Source: Enoplolaimus lenunculus (Eukaryota; Nematoda; Enoplea; Enoplida; Thoracostomopsidae). Taken from it: a stretch of 64,000 bases of DNA. A model generated the notes under the pieces. It was not told the origin of the DNA. It ran no database searches and saw nothing but the letters and a program-made list of their open reading frames with translations. Within the stretch, counting starts at the first letter, position 1. Each line of letters begins with the position of its first letter. The position numbers were made by a program, and so were the translations under genes. Below are positions 10,267-22,156 of this stretch, in pieces. Where the stretch lies: NCBI GenBank assembly GCA_030248215.1, contig JASANG010001290.1, forward strand, positions 123,617 to 187,616, given 5' to 3'.

Positions 10267-13200
10267 AATTCTTTCAGCATAAGTGCTTGGAAAAAATGGC
10301 CAAAATCAGGACGATACGTGTACATTCCGTATTATTTGGATCGCAGCTTGAGTAATTTTTCACGTGCTTAATATGCGATATTTATTTTGAATTTGATAAC
10401 GAAATAAGTTTGACAAACAACACAGCAGCAAGTAAAATTAATGCAATTTTTAAATCCAAGAACTAACGGTTCGGATCTATAAGATAATTCAACTGAAGGT
10501 GTGTTTCGAAAAATTTACGCATTTGTGCCAACAATGCTCTGTAAACCGTCTCGTGATTTTACACTAAAAAATCTAGAGTTACGATCCTAAGCATAAAACC
10601 AAAAGAAATCATTTAACAACACCTTACAGATATTTGCTACAATTGGCAAATTAAACATCAACAACTTAATTTAGCCTCAATTCATGGCTAAATATTCAAA
10701 TTCGCATGGCTGTGTGATAATGCTAAAACGCTCATTATCTTTGAGATTCTTCGGATTTAAGTTTCAGCTAAAATTGGGTCTCGTGAACAAATTGAGAATA
10801 TTCAATCGAGAAACGAGTCATTGCCAAAGGCCGATCCAAAACATTCTGACGGGGGGCGGGGCGAGCTTGCAAATGTCATGAAACGCAAAAATTGTAACGT
10901 AAGGACCTTTTTCTTTCTTTTAATATTGCAGCAAAAAACCAGGTGCTAAATTTCGAAAAAGCAACACGAACACTAGCCGCATCTACTTGCATTCGATTTG
11001 TACCACTGCAAGACGAACGAAACTACGTTAACGTGTATCGTGGAAACGGGTGAGCAGTCTGCTAGTTTTTTAGGTACTCTCTTTTACTATTTGACATCGC
11101 TAGCAACAAGCTTTCGCTCGCTACCAGAATTTGTTTACAGAGGGGGTACTCTGAATTTTATACAGGGGCGAGGAAATACTTGAATAATTTTTCATTGTTG
11201 TCGAAACGTTTTTTATCTACGGGTGGTGAGATTACATATCTCCGTAGTCCTCATAGGGATCGACTATGATATGTAGTCCATATACGTTTCTTGTTATTCG
11301 TTTTGAAAAACATATAGTATCCAGCGCATTTGTTGTCTATTGGAGACAGAAGTCTCAGTCTAAACCGTAGCTTAAACCTAAACCTAAGCCTAAGCCTAAG
11401 CGGGCATTTAGTCGTAATCAATAAGCCTAATCATAAGCTTCTCAATGTTTATGTGAACTAGTTCCTATATGTCTGCCATTTTTCAGGCGCGATAAAATTG
11501 CATAAGCCGGTATAGGCAGAATTTTCAACTAAAATGTTAGGAAAATTTCGATGTTAATAGAGTCCAGTTTAGAACGCAGTACTGTTTGGGTGCAAATCAG
11601 CTATAAATACGGTAAGATTGCACTGTTTTTAAAGAAATAAACAATATTATAGCTGTGATGCTGCAATTGGTTATTGGAGACGCGCTGGTCAAAAAATGTC
11701 GCTTGATTATTACTGTGATGATCACGGTAAGCATATTTTACTGTACCTGTTCGAAGAGGGGACATTTGGGGGGATTGAACTCAAAGTTTTGTACCATATG
11801 CAGGAGCATGTGCGTAGAAAGGATTGTGGTTTTGGGGGTTACGTATCGATGAAATTCGTACTATTAACCGCGACGCTCTGTTCTGTCGCCATCCGTTGCC
11901 ATGCATCCCTGTTTGTCACGTTGCGTCATCGTGCAACATCGGTGACGCAATTTTAAAATTGACGTGTGTCATGCAGCATTCACAATAATAAATTTCGCTA
12001 CGCCACCGGGAACGACATGAGGCAGGGTTAAGGAGTGGCAGTTTTTAAAATTGCCACTCGTTAACCCTACTATACCACTAAAATTTCAATCCCTTACACT
12101 TACCATTGCGGCCGTCTTAACTTTTGCGAGCCGAATGGGTACAGTCGCTTCCTTATATGATTTGCAATGGTCTTTTGTGTCGATTCAGCGAGGTTCCAGT
12201 TTCCTTTACGTCAGTCCTGCTTATGCCATACGTTTGATTAGTGCCATCAGTGGCGTATCCAGGTTCTCAAAATGGGGGGCAAAATTTCACATGTAATAAA
12301 CTTTCTTTTGCCCACACTCAAACCACGAACTATTGTCACAAAATTGCTACATAATTTTTGTCGAGATGCTGTTGGGGGGGCCCACGGCCGGGGTGGCCCC
12401 CACATGGATCCGCCATTGAGTGCCATTAATCACCAGTAAAGAAAAACCTCTGATAGACCAGGGCTAATGATTCGCATGCTGGCTTTGTAGTAAACACTAA
12501 AATTTAATAAGAATGCATGCATTTTTAGGAACCATATTGCACGAAATGCTTCATACACTTGGGTTATTTCATGAACAAGCCAGAAACGACCGCGATGATT
12601 ATGTGACCGTTCACTGGGAAAACATCGATAGCTTAAGTGAGTTTTAGGCGCTGTTGTTCTCCTATACCTACACCTACCCCACATTTGAGGTTAAAGCTTT
12701 AGGTTCAAGCTGGAAGTGCCGGCTTAGGCTTAGGCAAAGGCTTAAGCAGAGGTTTGGGCTCAGGCTCAGACTTAAGCTTAGGTTTCCCTCGTCGAAACAA
12801 TAAACCTAAGAATGTACACCGAAGCCTAAGTTTATGATGAGAAGTATACAACAATCCAGGTTTATTGATTATGCAGCAGGGTACAACTGGAGGTGTAAAA
12901 ATCCACCTCCGACTCCAGCCTCAGGGGTCGCATCAAACTTGACTCGTTTTTAAATTAAATTTTAACTCAAAAGTTTAATCTAACTTAAATGATATGACTG
13001 TACCAGTGACTCAACCAATTGCTTGAACCATTGTCGTTCGATGTATATTCGCAAAGTAGAAGCGTACAAACGAAGAAATTATTCGAGTAAAACAAAATAC
13101 GGTAACATTTAAAATGCTTGACAGTAAACTACTTAAAGTTGAAACGATTATAAAACGTCAACGGAACATCGTTGGGCCATGTTACTTTAAGGGGCGTCCA

Positions 13201-15263
13201 GGTATCTGGTGGGTCCATAAAAGAGCAGGTTTAGATTCTAAATTACATTTTGTTGCTTAGGCTTAGGCTTAGGCTTAGGCTTAGGCTTAGGAATACATTT
13301 AATCTACTGTTATGCCTCTTAAAGTAACATTGGCCCAAAAAATCCTTGACAGTAAACTACTTAAAATTAAACCGATTATAAAACGTCAACGGAACATTGT
13401 TGTTGAGGTACGGCTAACCTACAACATATTTTGTGGCGCGGACTGTAAAAATATTTAATTTTTTGTTACAGAAGATTCGTTTAATTTTGAAAAATGTCGC
13501 TTCCTTTGCACTGATGAAGGGACACCATATGATTATTATAGGTAAGCGTATAAAGCTATTATATAATGAACATCATAGAATCCAGGCGCGTAGACCTACC
13601 ACTCAATCAAACTCACACAAAGGGTAAATTTTTTAGTTCTAAAACACCAGTTATCCAACTGTGCCAAGTTTTCTGCATTTTGGCTCATTTCGCTGGCGAA
13701 TTCTTCGAAACTCAACCGTTGCTGTACCACATAACAATTGAAAATAATGACTACACGCTTGATACAAACACATTGCGAAATATATTTGAGATTTCGCACG
13801 TAACCAGGAAAACTCTTTGGCTATAGATCCCCAATCCATGAACCAATAACATTTTGCAACTGTTGCAAAGGGATTTACTGATTAAATTATGTTTTATATA
13901 CTATAAATTTAATTGCTGCATCAAATCAAGGACGCAACCGCAGAGGTTGTGTTAATAACTTTTAAAGCGATAGTTCTTGCGTCACAAACATAGATAAAAT
14001 TCGGCCCTTGTAAAGATCAGGGGCGGAGAGTTTTTCTGTGGGACTAGAATAGCGTAAGCTTAAGCTTTACACTAATTTTTTGCTTTGCTCAGGCGTAGGC
14101 TTAGGCTTAGACATAGGAATATGCTCATTCTTACGCTTAGGTTGAGGCTTAGGCTTAGGCTTATGAATATGCTTATAATACTGTTCCGCCCCTGTTCTTT
14201 ACATTGGCCAAAAATTCTTAAGCCCCCTGAACCAAACTCACACACAGATTTTAACCCCGAACTCCGCCATGATTTTGCATCAAATACGATAGGATTGTTG
14301 TTCAGCAATAAAATTAGATGTCTGTCTTGGATAACTAATCGGTGTAGCAAATAGTATTAAGAAAGTGGATTTATTTCTTAATTTTTATAAGTAACATCTT
14401 GTAAATATACTACCGGGTTGCGTAAGAAAACATGGCAACCTTTACACTACTGAAAGCGCATTTTCTCAAATGTGCATAGCATTCATCAACAGTTGGTAAT
14501 AGGTTTTCTAACTCACGAACTGTGGCGGTTGAAAATCAAATCTGAAAATTGTGATGAATTCCTAACATCTGCGTTCAGTTATTTGAAAGTTGCAGGCAGA
14601 ACCTGTCACCAACTGATACTAGGCGCCACACACTTTTGAGAATACGATCATTTAGCGATTTGGTTTTTGATTCTTTCAGCAGCTCGTTCGACCGACAGTA
14701 ATTTGTAACATTTTGCAGGGTTTACAGAAAGTGCACGCAAAAGTTTTACGAGCGTGCGAAAATTTTTTTGTCCAGTATATAATGGAACACGTCTTTCAAA
14801 ATCTGTTATTGTGCTTTTTATCTCGTGTCTTGGTCAATGTAAAGAACAAGGGCGGAACAGCATTATAAGCATAATCCTAAGCCTAAACCTAAGTCTAAGC
14901 GTAAGAATGAGTTTATTCCTAAGCCTAAACGCAAACCTAAACCTAACCCAAGCAAAAAATTCGTCTAAAGCGTAAGCTTACTCTATTTGAGTCCACACAA
15001 AATCGGCCCGCCTCTGATCTTTACATGGGCCAGTTTCTTTATATAATTTTCACCCATGGACCCGAATGAAATAGATAGTTCAAGTCAAATTTGACAGTTG
15101 TCCGAATGAGATAAGGACCGAGTGAGAGCATACGGTGATAGTGGCCGAAGCTGATAAATTTGTGTCGATAACGTCGTTTTATTTTATTTAATAGTATCAT
15201 GCATTATGATAGCCATGCATTTTCTAAAAATGGTCGTCCGACGATTACTCCAAAAAACTCAAG
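10267..15263 (+). CDS. Astacin-family zinc metalloprotease (catalytic domain, 3' end not found)
   Basis: A secreted M12A endopeptidase. Exons read 10267-10351, 10932-11049, 11653-11726, 12529-12636, 13472-13541 and 15195-15263. All have AG/GT borders and every junction keeps phase. The product runs [14 protein letters not shown] (start of the mature domain), [38 protein letters not shown], then the zinc site [19 protein letters not shown]. The three zinc-binding His, the catalytic Glu and the family's R.DRD.YV signature are all present. Next come NFEKC, TPYDYYS and [11 protein letters not shown], where the Met-turn Met and the zinc-ligand Tyr are intact, then PTITPKNS. The usual final segment (IGQ...LS..D....N..Y.C) was not found in the next 10 kb, so the gene continues or is cut off. 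Introns hold at least four MITEs. An active enzyme is expected if the 3' exons exist. Confidence 0.92.
12022..12066. repeat. Short perfect-looking hairpin in an astacin intron
   Basis: CAGGGTTAAGGAGTGGCAG and TTGCCACTCGTTAACCCT are inverted around an AT spacer, leaving a stem of about 18 bp. It may be a relic of a small inverted-repeat element. Confidence 0.6.
12246..12421 (+). repeat. hAT-like MITE (family K)
   Basis: Starts CAGTGGCGTATCCAGG and ends GGATCCGCCATTGA, the inverted-end style of hAT elements. The interior is G-rich (GGGGGGCAAAA; GGGGTGGCCCCCAC). No coding capacity. Related ends occur near 15321-15488 and 48208-48378. Confidence 0.65.
13111..13403. repeat. Family B MITE between two 60-bp direct repeats
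   Basis: The MITE occupies 13174-13338 and contains about five uninterrupted GGCTTA units. Both sides carry a near-identical host segment of about 60 bp (CTTGACAGTAAACTACTTAA through CGTCAACGGAACA), at 13117-13172 and 13349-13403. This is far longer than a normal target-site duplication. Confidence 0.75.
14003..14210 (+). repeat. TTAGGC-core MITE, family A
   Basis: Left end GGCCCTTGTAAAGATCAGGG, right end CGCCCCTGTTCTTTACATTG, interior TTAGGC variants. It lies in the last known astacin intron. Confidence 0.85.
14832..15033 (-). repeat. TTAGGC-core MITE, family A, inverted
   Basis: The same element as at 14003-14210 in the opposite orientation, about 620 bp away in the same intron. The two copies could pair as an inverted repeat in the pre-mRNA. 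Confidence 0.85.
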
Positions 15264-15320
15264 GTATGTCAATGCTATTTCATTTCAGTTTCGTATTAAT
15301 TGTTTTTAATATGTATAAGA

Positions 15321-15488
15321 AACAGTGGCGTACTTATACAGAAGTTTGAAAACGGTAATTAGGTTGTATTACAATATTGAATCGAATTTCTTGAGTACCA
15401 TCTGAAACGGTTGCAATGTGATCTCTCGAGAGTTATCATAAAGGCATGGTTTGACCTATTTATCGTACCTGGCTACGCCCTTGACAGC
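15321..15488. repeat. hAT-like MITE (family K), diverged
   Basis: Ends AGTGGCGTACTTATA and CCTGGCTACGCCCTTG are inverted versions of each other. No coding capacity. Confidence 0.5.
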
Positions 15489-15502
15489 TAACCTACCTTA
15501 GC

Positions 15503-15776
15503 ATTAACCCTTTCACTCATAGAGTATACCTACTATGAGCAACTAAATACAATAGTGTACGAGCAATACACACACTGTGAGCAGTGTTTAACATTTATAA
15601 CATATATGCGCAGTGCAAAATCTCCACAACACGTGAGAGCCTACTCGGGCTCGAGCGTCAAGCTCCAATACCTCAGTGATCATCGTAAACGTCTCCCACC
15701 CGTGAGACTGGGGTTCGAATCTTACATTGAAAATACATCTCATATGAATTTGAAAATATTCATGTGAGAAAAGGTT
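15503..15776 (+). repeat. tRNA-like short element with inverted ends
   Basis: Bounded by TTAACCCTTTCACTCAT and its inverse ATGTGAGAAAAGGTTAA. The interior has tRNA-gene control-box resemblance: an A-box-like ATACCTCAGTGATCATCG and a B-box-like GGGGTTCGAATCTT at tRNA-like spacing. Sister copies are at 39243-39912 (interrupted) and 58757-59023 (inverted). It is either a tRNA-derived SINE or a MITE that captured a tRNA-like segment. Confidence 0.7.
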
Positions 15777-16262
15777 AACTTTAACTGATGCATACTTTGA
15801 AGCCATCAACACGAAATTTTGAGCACAGAGAGTATGTTTGCGAAGGTTCGGCCCATACATTGGCCTCGACCCACTCATTGGCCTCGACCGACTTTTTGCT
15901 CCCACCAGATTTTGTCTCCTGAAAGCTGGTGGAGCAAAAAGTGAGAGTGTATCGCGCGGCAATCGGTGGCTGCGAACATTCCGTAATTCTAAAAGGCAGC
16001 GAGATTCATAGGAGCTGCAAGAATATAATTTTATCAAAAATTTTGATGTTGGTCATAAATTCCATGTTACCTTATCGCTGCGATCCTGTTTATACTTTGT
16101 AGCTTGAAAATTAAGCACGACAGTATAAAATATCAATATGGCTTTTTTCATCAGAACTCACTTCCATGTTGCTATTACCTCTTAAGGCCGAAAGTGTTCT
16201 TTGTCCACACAAAAAATCAATCATTGCCTATCCAGAGGGTCTTATCTTTTTGGAACTACGTA
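15777..16262. other. Gap, nothing recognised
   Basis: No exon continuing the astacin gene was seen. A long minus-strand open frame here runs into the tRNA-like element and is not credible. Confidence 0.5.
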
Positions 16263-16411
16263 TCTTACACTCTAAATTCTGAGTTGATTAAGTCAGAATT
16301 AGCTTCAATAACTCAGATTTTGGAGTCGTTTTAGTCCTAATTTAGAACTCACATTTTTTGATTGAATTAAACTCAATGTGAGTTAAAATCAACTCACTGA
16401 TATTTACAGTA
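16263..16411. repeat. Family F MITE, diverged
   Basis: Carries the TGAGTTGATT, GAACTCA and AATCAACTCA blocks and a TATTTACAGTATAG end shared with 56229-56488 and 61577-61792. Confidence 0.55.
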
Positions 16412-16569
16412 TAGTTTAACATAATATGAACCCGAAACTGCGTGTTACATGAATTGTGAGTACAAGTTTAGTTCATCCTACACTCTATAGTTAATTTGAT
16501 AGAAAGAAAATTATTCAACCGCCGCACTTATGTATTTGTTATTTTCCTAATGCAAAACTTAGGCTAAAG

Positions 16570-16845
16570 CCCTTTTAACACGCACCAGTTTTTGCTGCGA
16601 GAACTTGCAGCTACTCGTTGCACCTGCAAGTTTTGTTTAAAATACCGTTCGAAAAACTTGCAGCTGCAAATAATTCATTAGTAATCACAGCTCGTAAATT
16701 AGCTCCTATGTGTGAATAACCATGCAAGTTCACTGAATTTATTGCAGCCGCGTTCTTATTGGCTGATCAAAAAATGCAAGTTCTGCGTGCAGTTTACAGC
16801 TGTAAGTTCTCGCAGCAAAAACTTGCACGTGTGAATAGAGCTTAA
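16570..16845. repeat. Family D inverted-repeat element
   Basis: Left end AAAGCCCTTTTAACACGCAC, right end CTTGCACGTGTGAATAGAGC, CAGCTGC-rich arms and a middle TTCACTGAATTTATTGCAGC. Flanks are TAA/TTAA-like. Confidence 0.75.
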
Positions 16846-17031
16846 GACTACAATTTAGTAAATAGGCTAAACTTGAGCCCGAGTCTAAGCTTGCTCCTCG
16901 GCCCACTTTAGTAATCGAGTCATTATGTATTAAGAGGCGAAGTTTTTGTCGAGGACAAAAGTAACCAATTTACGATTGGGGAATGTCTAGTGTGATATCA
17001 CACCGAACTAAACTTGATAGCATCCGCATAG

Positions 17032-17243
17032 TACGCTGCAAAAAATGGCGAGTCAAATTGACTCTCTCCGAAATAGGCTCTACGGGACTACACAACTGAG
17101 TCAAATTTGACTTTGCCAGAGTCAAACGTGTGACTCAGTGACTTGCATTTGATTCTGGCGGAGTCGAATTTGACTCAGTTTGTGTAGTCCCGTAGAGCCT
17201 ATTTTGGACAGAGTCAATTTGCCTCGCCATTTTGTGCAGTGTA
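17032..17243. repeat. Family E palindromic MITE
   Basis: Same ends and arms as 9755-9969. The arms share TCTCTCCGAAATAGGCTCTA and its inverse. Confidence 0.8.
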
Positions 17244-17560
17244 ATATAAACAGTTCAAAATTTAGTTTTAGAATTCAAATTGGGCAACGTGATCATTTAA
17301 GCAAGTATGATATTATAAAAATCAACCGAATGTACGACTGTTAACAATCAGTGCGTCATGCAACGTCGTGAATCGCAAAAACTCGGCGAATTTTAACTAA
17401 TTTTTGCAATAATCCCATTGTTACTTAAGCTCTATTGAAAAAACAAGTTGTTCAAACTCATTTTAATACAAAACATGCAGCCGCATTTTTTTGAGCAAGA
17501 GCCTACACAGCTGCAAGCTTTGACTTCAGATGTTTGCGTTTCACGTGCAAGTTGTAGCTG

Positions 17561-19473
17561 CAAGTTAGGGCAACTTTAAAGACTAGCACTGCTATACTTT
17601 TAATACTAAAATCACTACCTTGTGACATAACTTTAGGCAGTGTGGGTAACTTTTGATTCGGGCAAAGGACACCGCAGCACGACATTTTTACGGCTTTATA
17701 TGTCAAATTATTTATAATCATTTGAATATTGGAAACTTTGTCTTGGAAAACTTGTTATGTCGAATTAAGTGTTTTCGCAATTAGTTTTATCTTGTAAATA
17801 AACTGTTTTTGATGTGTTTTCGCATAACTTGACTGTGAAATAGCTTACAATTTGCATAAGCCGTTTCTGGTAAAGTTTCTGAATATGTTAAACAGTAATT
17901 CGGTGACGAAAAGTATTTTAAATTCCGGTTTCTGTTCCTGTAACGGTTACTGCAAAGAAATTCAATTTCTGTTCTTTTTCCTGTTCTGGCAAAATTTAGT
18001 TACTTTTGGAACCCAGATATGTATTTCGAAGGTGAGGAGTTAGACCACTGTTTCACCCAGGAATACAAGGCTTTGAAATTTGCGCTCGGTTTTCTACCTG
18101 TCCTACAACTTAGGCTGAAGATTAGAGATGTTTCGTCGACGAATACATAAATGGGCGGCGGCCCTGACTGAGTTTCTGAACCCCTACTTAAGTACGACTA
18201 TGTACTTAGGTACGTGCTAAGCAATAACTTAATCATTTTGTCGTTGTTAAAAGCTTACTTAAGTTTGGAAAATGCGTAAGTCGCTGACTTTGACATATTA
18301 CAGACTAGCAGCTCAGGCATACTAACCTTAGCACTTATTTTAAAATTGCCGAAGAATGTACAACAGTGGACAAGAAATGTTTTGTTAATATACTCGCTAG
18401 TAAATATAAGTTTTTAACGTTTCATTAACCGACCAGGTTTAAGCAAAAAATGTAGTCTAGAATCTAAGCCTAATCTTTTACAGGCCTACCAGAAGCGCAG
18501 ACGGCCCTAAAGGTAACATGGTGCCTAGATTTTCACGTACCTTACCAATTTCAAGATAAAATTTCACGAAAGCGAATAATCTAATATATAATTTTGATAC
18601 TATTTTTGGCCTGATTGAAATGGCATGATTTCTTGTGGCGCCAAGGTAGTTCAGTTACCCTGTGGGCTATTTAGCTAATCCCGCGCTGTGCTTACGTTTA
18701 TTAACCTGCATGAGGCTTGATTTCTCACAATTGCTTCAAGCGCATTAAATTCAGTTTTAGCTTGTATATAAACGAGGTACTGAACAAAATCATACGGTTT
18801 CATAGGCTTAGCATTAGCTTTCTTCTTAAGCCTGCAGATTTTTTGGGCCTGATCTACACAATGTATGTTTTAGTTGGCGATGAAAGGTTATAATATTGAC
18901 TCTCATGAATTGAATTCACAAACTATGACCATTATGACCTGCTTACGCACGCTATGCCCAACACCTATATTTTCAGTCTGAAATTTGGCAATACAAAAAA
19001 GGTGTAGAAGCAATTAGCTTCACGCGTTTTTTAAATAACGGACGATAAAAACTAGAAGATTTTACAGATTCTAAACTTGCCAGATTTTATAAGTCGTAGG
19101 TTATAGATGGGCACCGGTCCGAATATAGAAATGCCGGATATGAATCCGAAGTGAAATATGTATCCGGATATCCAAATATCCGGCGGAAATCCGAAATGCT
19201 ATTGCGTTAAATTTTTTTAATAATTTGGATTGTTTCATTAAATAAATTAGCTCGAACTGACGAAGAGAAATTTTGCATTCCAACCTCAGTCAGAATATTG
19301 AACTGAATTCTTGACGATTTTTATGAGTATAGATTTTGTTTTTTTTTCGGTGTATATCCTTTGTACAACGTTTAGAGCTGATTGGCTAAGGTCTTTTTTC
19401 TATCATAGTTACTGGCAGAAAGTTTTTATGGTATAGAAACCATTTTTTTCTTACATTTTGTTACATACTGTCA
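17561..19473. other. Intergenic, repeat fragments
   Basis: Holds a hexamer-rich tract with TTCCTGTTCTGG-like sequence (about 17868-17990), a family G start (about 18160-18310), a truncated family B 3' end (about 18475-18527) and an ATCCGG-rich tract (about 19112-19192). No supported exon. Confidence 0.5.
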
Positions 19474-19890
19474 ACTGTAGGGACCTGAATAAGAGGGGAC
19501 TAATATTTACTTGGCCTCTCCAGAGGGTACACCCTGTTATTTCCGTCGCGATTCGGTGCTAATATATATCAGGTACTACAACTATCCGTTGAATTAAATG
19601 TTTATTTGTCTTGTATTAAAAGCATGAGCGGTAATGCAAGGCTATACTTAAGTAGGTATGTAATTTCAAAAGTTAAGTATGCTTTAAAGTTTCGAACTCA
19701 ACATTATTTCGTCTTGGAGTTATTTATGCAATACAATTAGGGATAACTGACATTTATAGACTATAATTAGTGTTTAGGGACTCTATCCGCTTAAGGACAC
19801 TTATTAGTGATACAGACTCATATTCATTAGGACTCAAAATGGGGACCCTTCTTATTACCCCTCTCTTATTGCTGTTCACTATAGTAAGCT
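19474..19890 (+). repeat. Family C MITE, near full length
   Basis: About 415 bp: a GTAGGGACCTGAATAAGAGG end, CTCTCCAGAGGGTACACCCT, GACTCTATCCGCTTAAGGAC and a degraded CTATAGTAAGC end. Homologous throughout to 36354-36750. Confidence 0.8.
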
Positions 19891-19985
19891 CGGTCCTTCG
19901 GTGGACCTTGCGTATCAAATACAGTTTAATGTTCGAATGCTTCGTCATTTGAGTTTGAGATAAATTTTATAAATATACTTAAGAT

Positions 19986-20155
19986 GGCGCTATAATTCTG
20001 ACGATGTCTGACGCCGTTCGTCACGGTGCGGCACTGTACTGCAAAGCACATGAATTTCTCTATGGCATCGCATCAATTTATAAACAAAATTTTTATACAT
20101 GCGATGCCGTGCTTCGTCGGATGTTGCCGCACGACAAGTATAGCGCCACCCTTAT
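19986..20155. repeat. Family I short element
   Basis: Inverted ends GGCGCTATAATTCTGACG and AAGTATAGCGCCACCC. The interior is GACGCCGTTCGTCACGG-like, resembling a single-copy version of the sequence amplified at 5517-5965. Confidence 0.65.
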
Positions 20156-20541
20156 GTGTTACAAAATATAATTTTTCTATCGGTTACAGAATTAATGTGG
20201 TATACTGTTAACATGTATATGGTAGCTTATAGTTAGTTGTTCGATTTACACAACAATAAACAGGTTCGTTCATTTGATTAAAAAAGTTCTTCTTATTAGT
20301 CTTCGTTTATATTTTTAAGCAAAAGTAATTGAAAATTTAAAAAAATGACGTAATTCAACAAAGCGCGCCGCGTTTACACAGTAATATACATGGAAAAGTA
20401 TAGATTTTGTAAACTGCTGAAAATACATTTTGGTTCCGCAGTAGTCCACATAAGATCACAAAAAGTGAAAGTATATATTCAGGTCTTGGAAAAATTGTTA
20501 GTCATGGCATATAGATGTGAGCAAGCGTGTAACCACCACAG

Positions 20542-20686
20542 CAGCGGGTGGGTTGGTCTTGTGCAGTGAGTCCTGCCTGTTTTACCTGGACAGCGCCAGA
20601 GTGGCACGTTTCGATGGATTTCACAGTGAAAAATCAAAACGCCCGGCCACTCCCTGTGCCCGATTCATGCAATTCTGGACACCGTG
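20542..20686 (+). CDS. Possible exon, unknown protein
   Basis: Between an ACCACAG acceptor and a CGTG/GTAAG donor lies a 48-codon open frame much richer in GC than its surroundings. It reads RVGWSCAVSPACFTWTAPEW early and ends PVPDSCNSGHRG. I do not recognise the family; the Trp and Cys content would suit an extracellular domain. Its phase does not join directly to the last known astacin exon. It sits beside a probable retroelement relic and could belong to that instead. Confidence 0.28.
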
Positions 20687-20762
20687 GTAAGATTGCATTT
20701 TATGTTAACATGGAGCTACATACTGGCCTTATATAAGTATATACTCGCGCTCCAAAAATTGG

Positions 20763-21700
20763 CTAAACTTCAGATGTCAATGTAACCGTGTTGTCTTCGA
20801 AGGAATTTGTTTTTCGTGTTTTACTAATAAATTCGCCCGGGGGCCCAGTTTCAGATGCGTTTGTAAGGTTGTTTTCTGTGCTCCCTTTACGCTTAATCTT
20901 AGGAGATCCATCCGTATGGTGGGGTCTAAGCTTAGACACCCACATAGTTCTACTCACACCGTAAGTCATGTCAATCGATCCTGTGACTAGTCCGTGTCTC
21001 CTACTTTCTTACTCTTAGTCCTAGCAGTTCGTTCTTACGTGTCTTGCATGGGTTGACCCGCTCTCTTCTCGCTTCCCAAAGTGCTTAGTCTAGTCACCCA
21101 TGGGCGTGAAGCTTAGATTGCGTGATTTTACCTAAATTATTGAATACGTACGTCTTAGCGCTGGGATAGACTGGCGCTAAGTGAATGTGTTTTACCCACC
21201 TGAATAAAATTTTGCCCGAAGAAGATAACGAATATTTTTAGCATAACGATAGAATAATGGTTAATATCATTGATTTGGTATATGTGCGCAGTCAGGTTGT
21301 TTTATCCCCGGGTTGATTGGACTACGCGCATATTCTGGTTTCGCGAGCTGTATAGATAATGCTCGCGAGTCATTCTAGTCAAATCCTGAAGCAGTTTTTT
21401 ATGGTGTAACGGCATCGGGTCGTGCGTGCTTTCTCATGAGAGTTGATGGCTTGCGGGGACGCTTATGCATAGGGTGCTCGCTTGGATTTCACCGCATCAG
21501 CTAACTACCCTTGGACTAGGCGAAGCCATACGCTCTCGAGGGTATGCATGTGTCGGTGTAGTTTGCATCAGGAGAGGTTGTGAATGTTAAGGATTCTCGT
21601 GAAACCCCGTGTTGGTGACTTTCGGATGTATCAGCCCCAGTCACGGGCCATCCTATCGGGCACTGAAACGACAGTTGTCCATCATAAGTCAAAAGTTACC
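20763..21700 (-). mobile_element. Possible degraded LTR-retroelement relic
   Basis: A GC-richer stretch than its surroundings. The minus-strand frame at 20763-20969 contains VSKLRPHHTD, which resembles the HVS.LKPYH segment near the end of Gypsy-type pol proteins. The relic is broken and incomplete, no paired LTRs were identified, and the family assignment is tentative. Looks old. Confidence 0.3.
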
Positions 21701-22009
21701 GAAGGTAGGTGGCATTTTTAACTTTTAGACTTATAGTTACCTTTTACACGTTTCCTGGTCAAGCTCATAAATGGGTGAAGAATGTCGAAATTAACATTTG
21801 GCAAATATTACGTCAGTATTATTAAGTATAATGCAATTTTAGCTTGCAATTGTACGTAAAACAAATATTTCGCAATTATGAAAGATTTCTTTATTAATAA
21901 ATTTTGGCAGTTGCAGAATCGCAGGCTTCACAAAATCTTATCAGGTTTGTTTTTGTTAACCCGGAAACAGAATTATGCACGATTTGTCACGAGATGAAGT
22001 GTGATGTTA

Positions 22010-22156
22010 CTTTTAAAGGCGTCTGGCTCAGGCTGTACAGTAATTTGTGATTAGGCTCCGGCTTATAGATTATTTTTATACGCTGAGGCTTAGGCTTAGG
22101 CTTGAACATAGACGTAGCATACTCATACTAATACGCACCGAACAGTAACGCTGGCA
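22010..22156 (+). repeat. Family B MITE, diverged
   Basis: GATGTTACTTTTAAAGGCGTC opens it, a GGCTTAGGCTTAGGC run lies in the centre and AACAGTAACGCTGGC closes it. Confidence 0.65.

Noticed and set aside
13255-13295. Interstitial telomere from chromosome fusion
   Set aside because: The TTAGGC run lies wholly inside a family B MITE with its own inverted ends, so no fusion needs to be invoked.
15588-16037. 149-codon minus-strand open frame
   Set aside because: It overlaps the tRNA-like repeat and shows no domain, splice sites or signal peptide.
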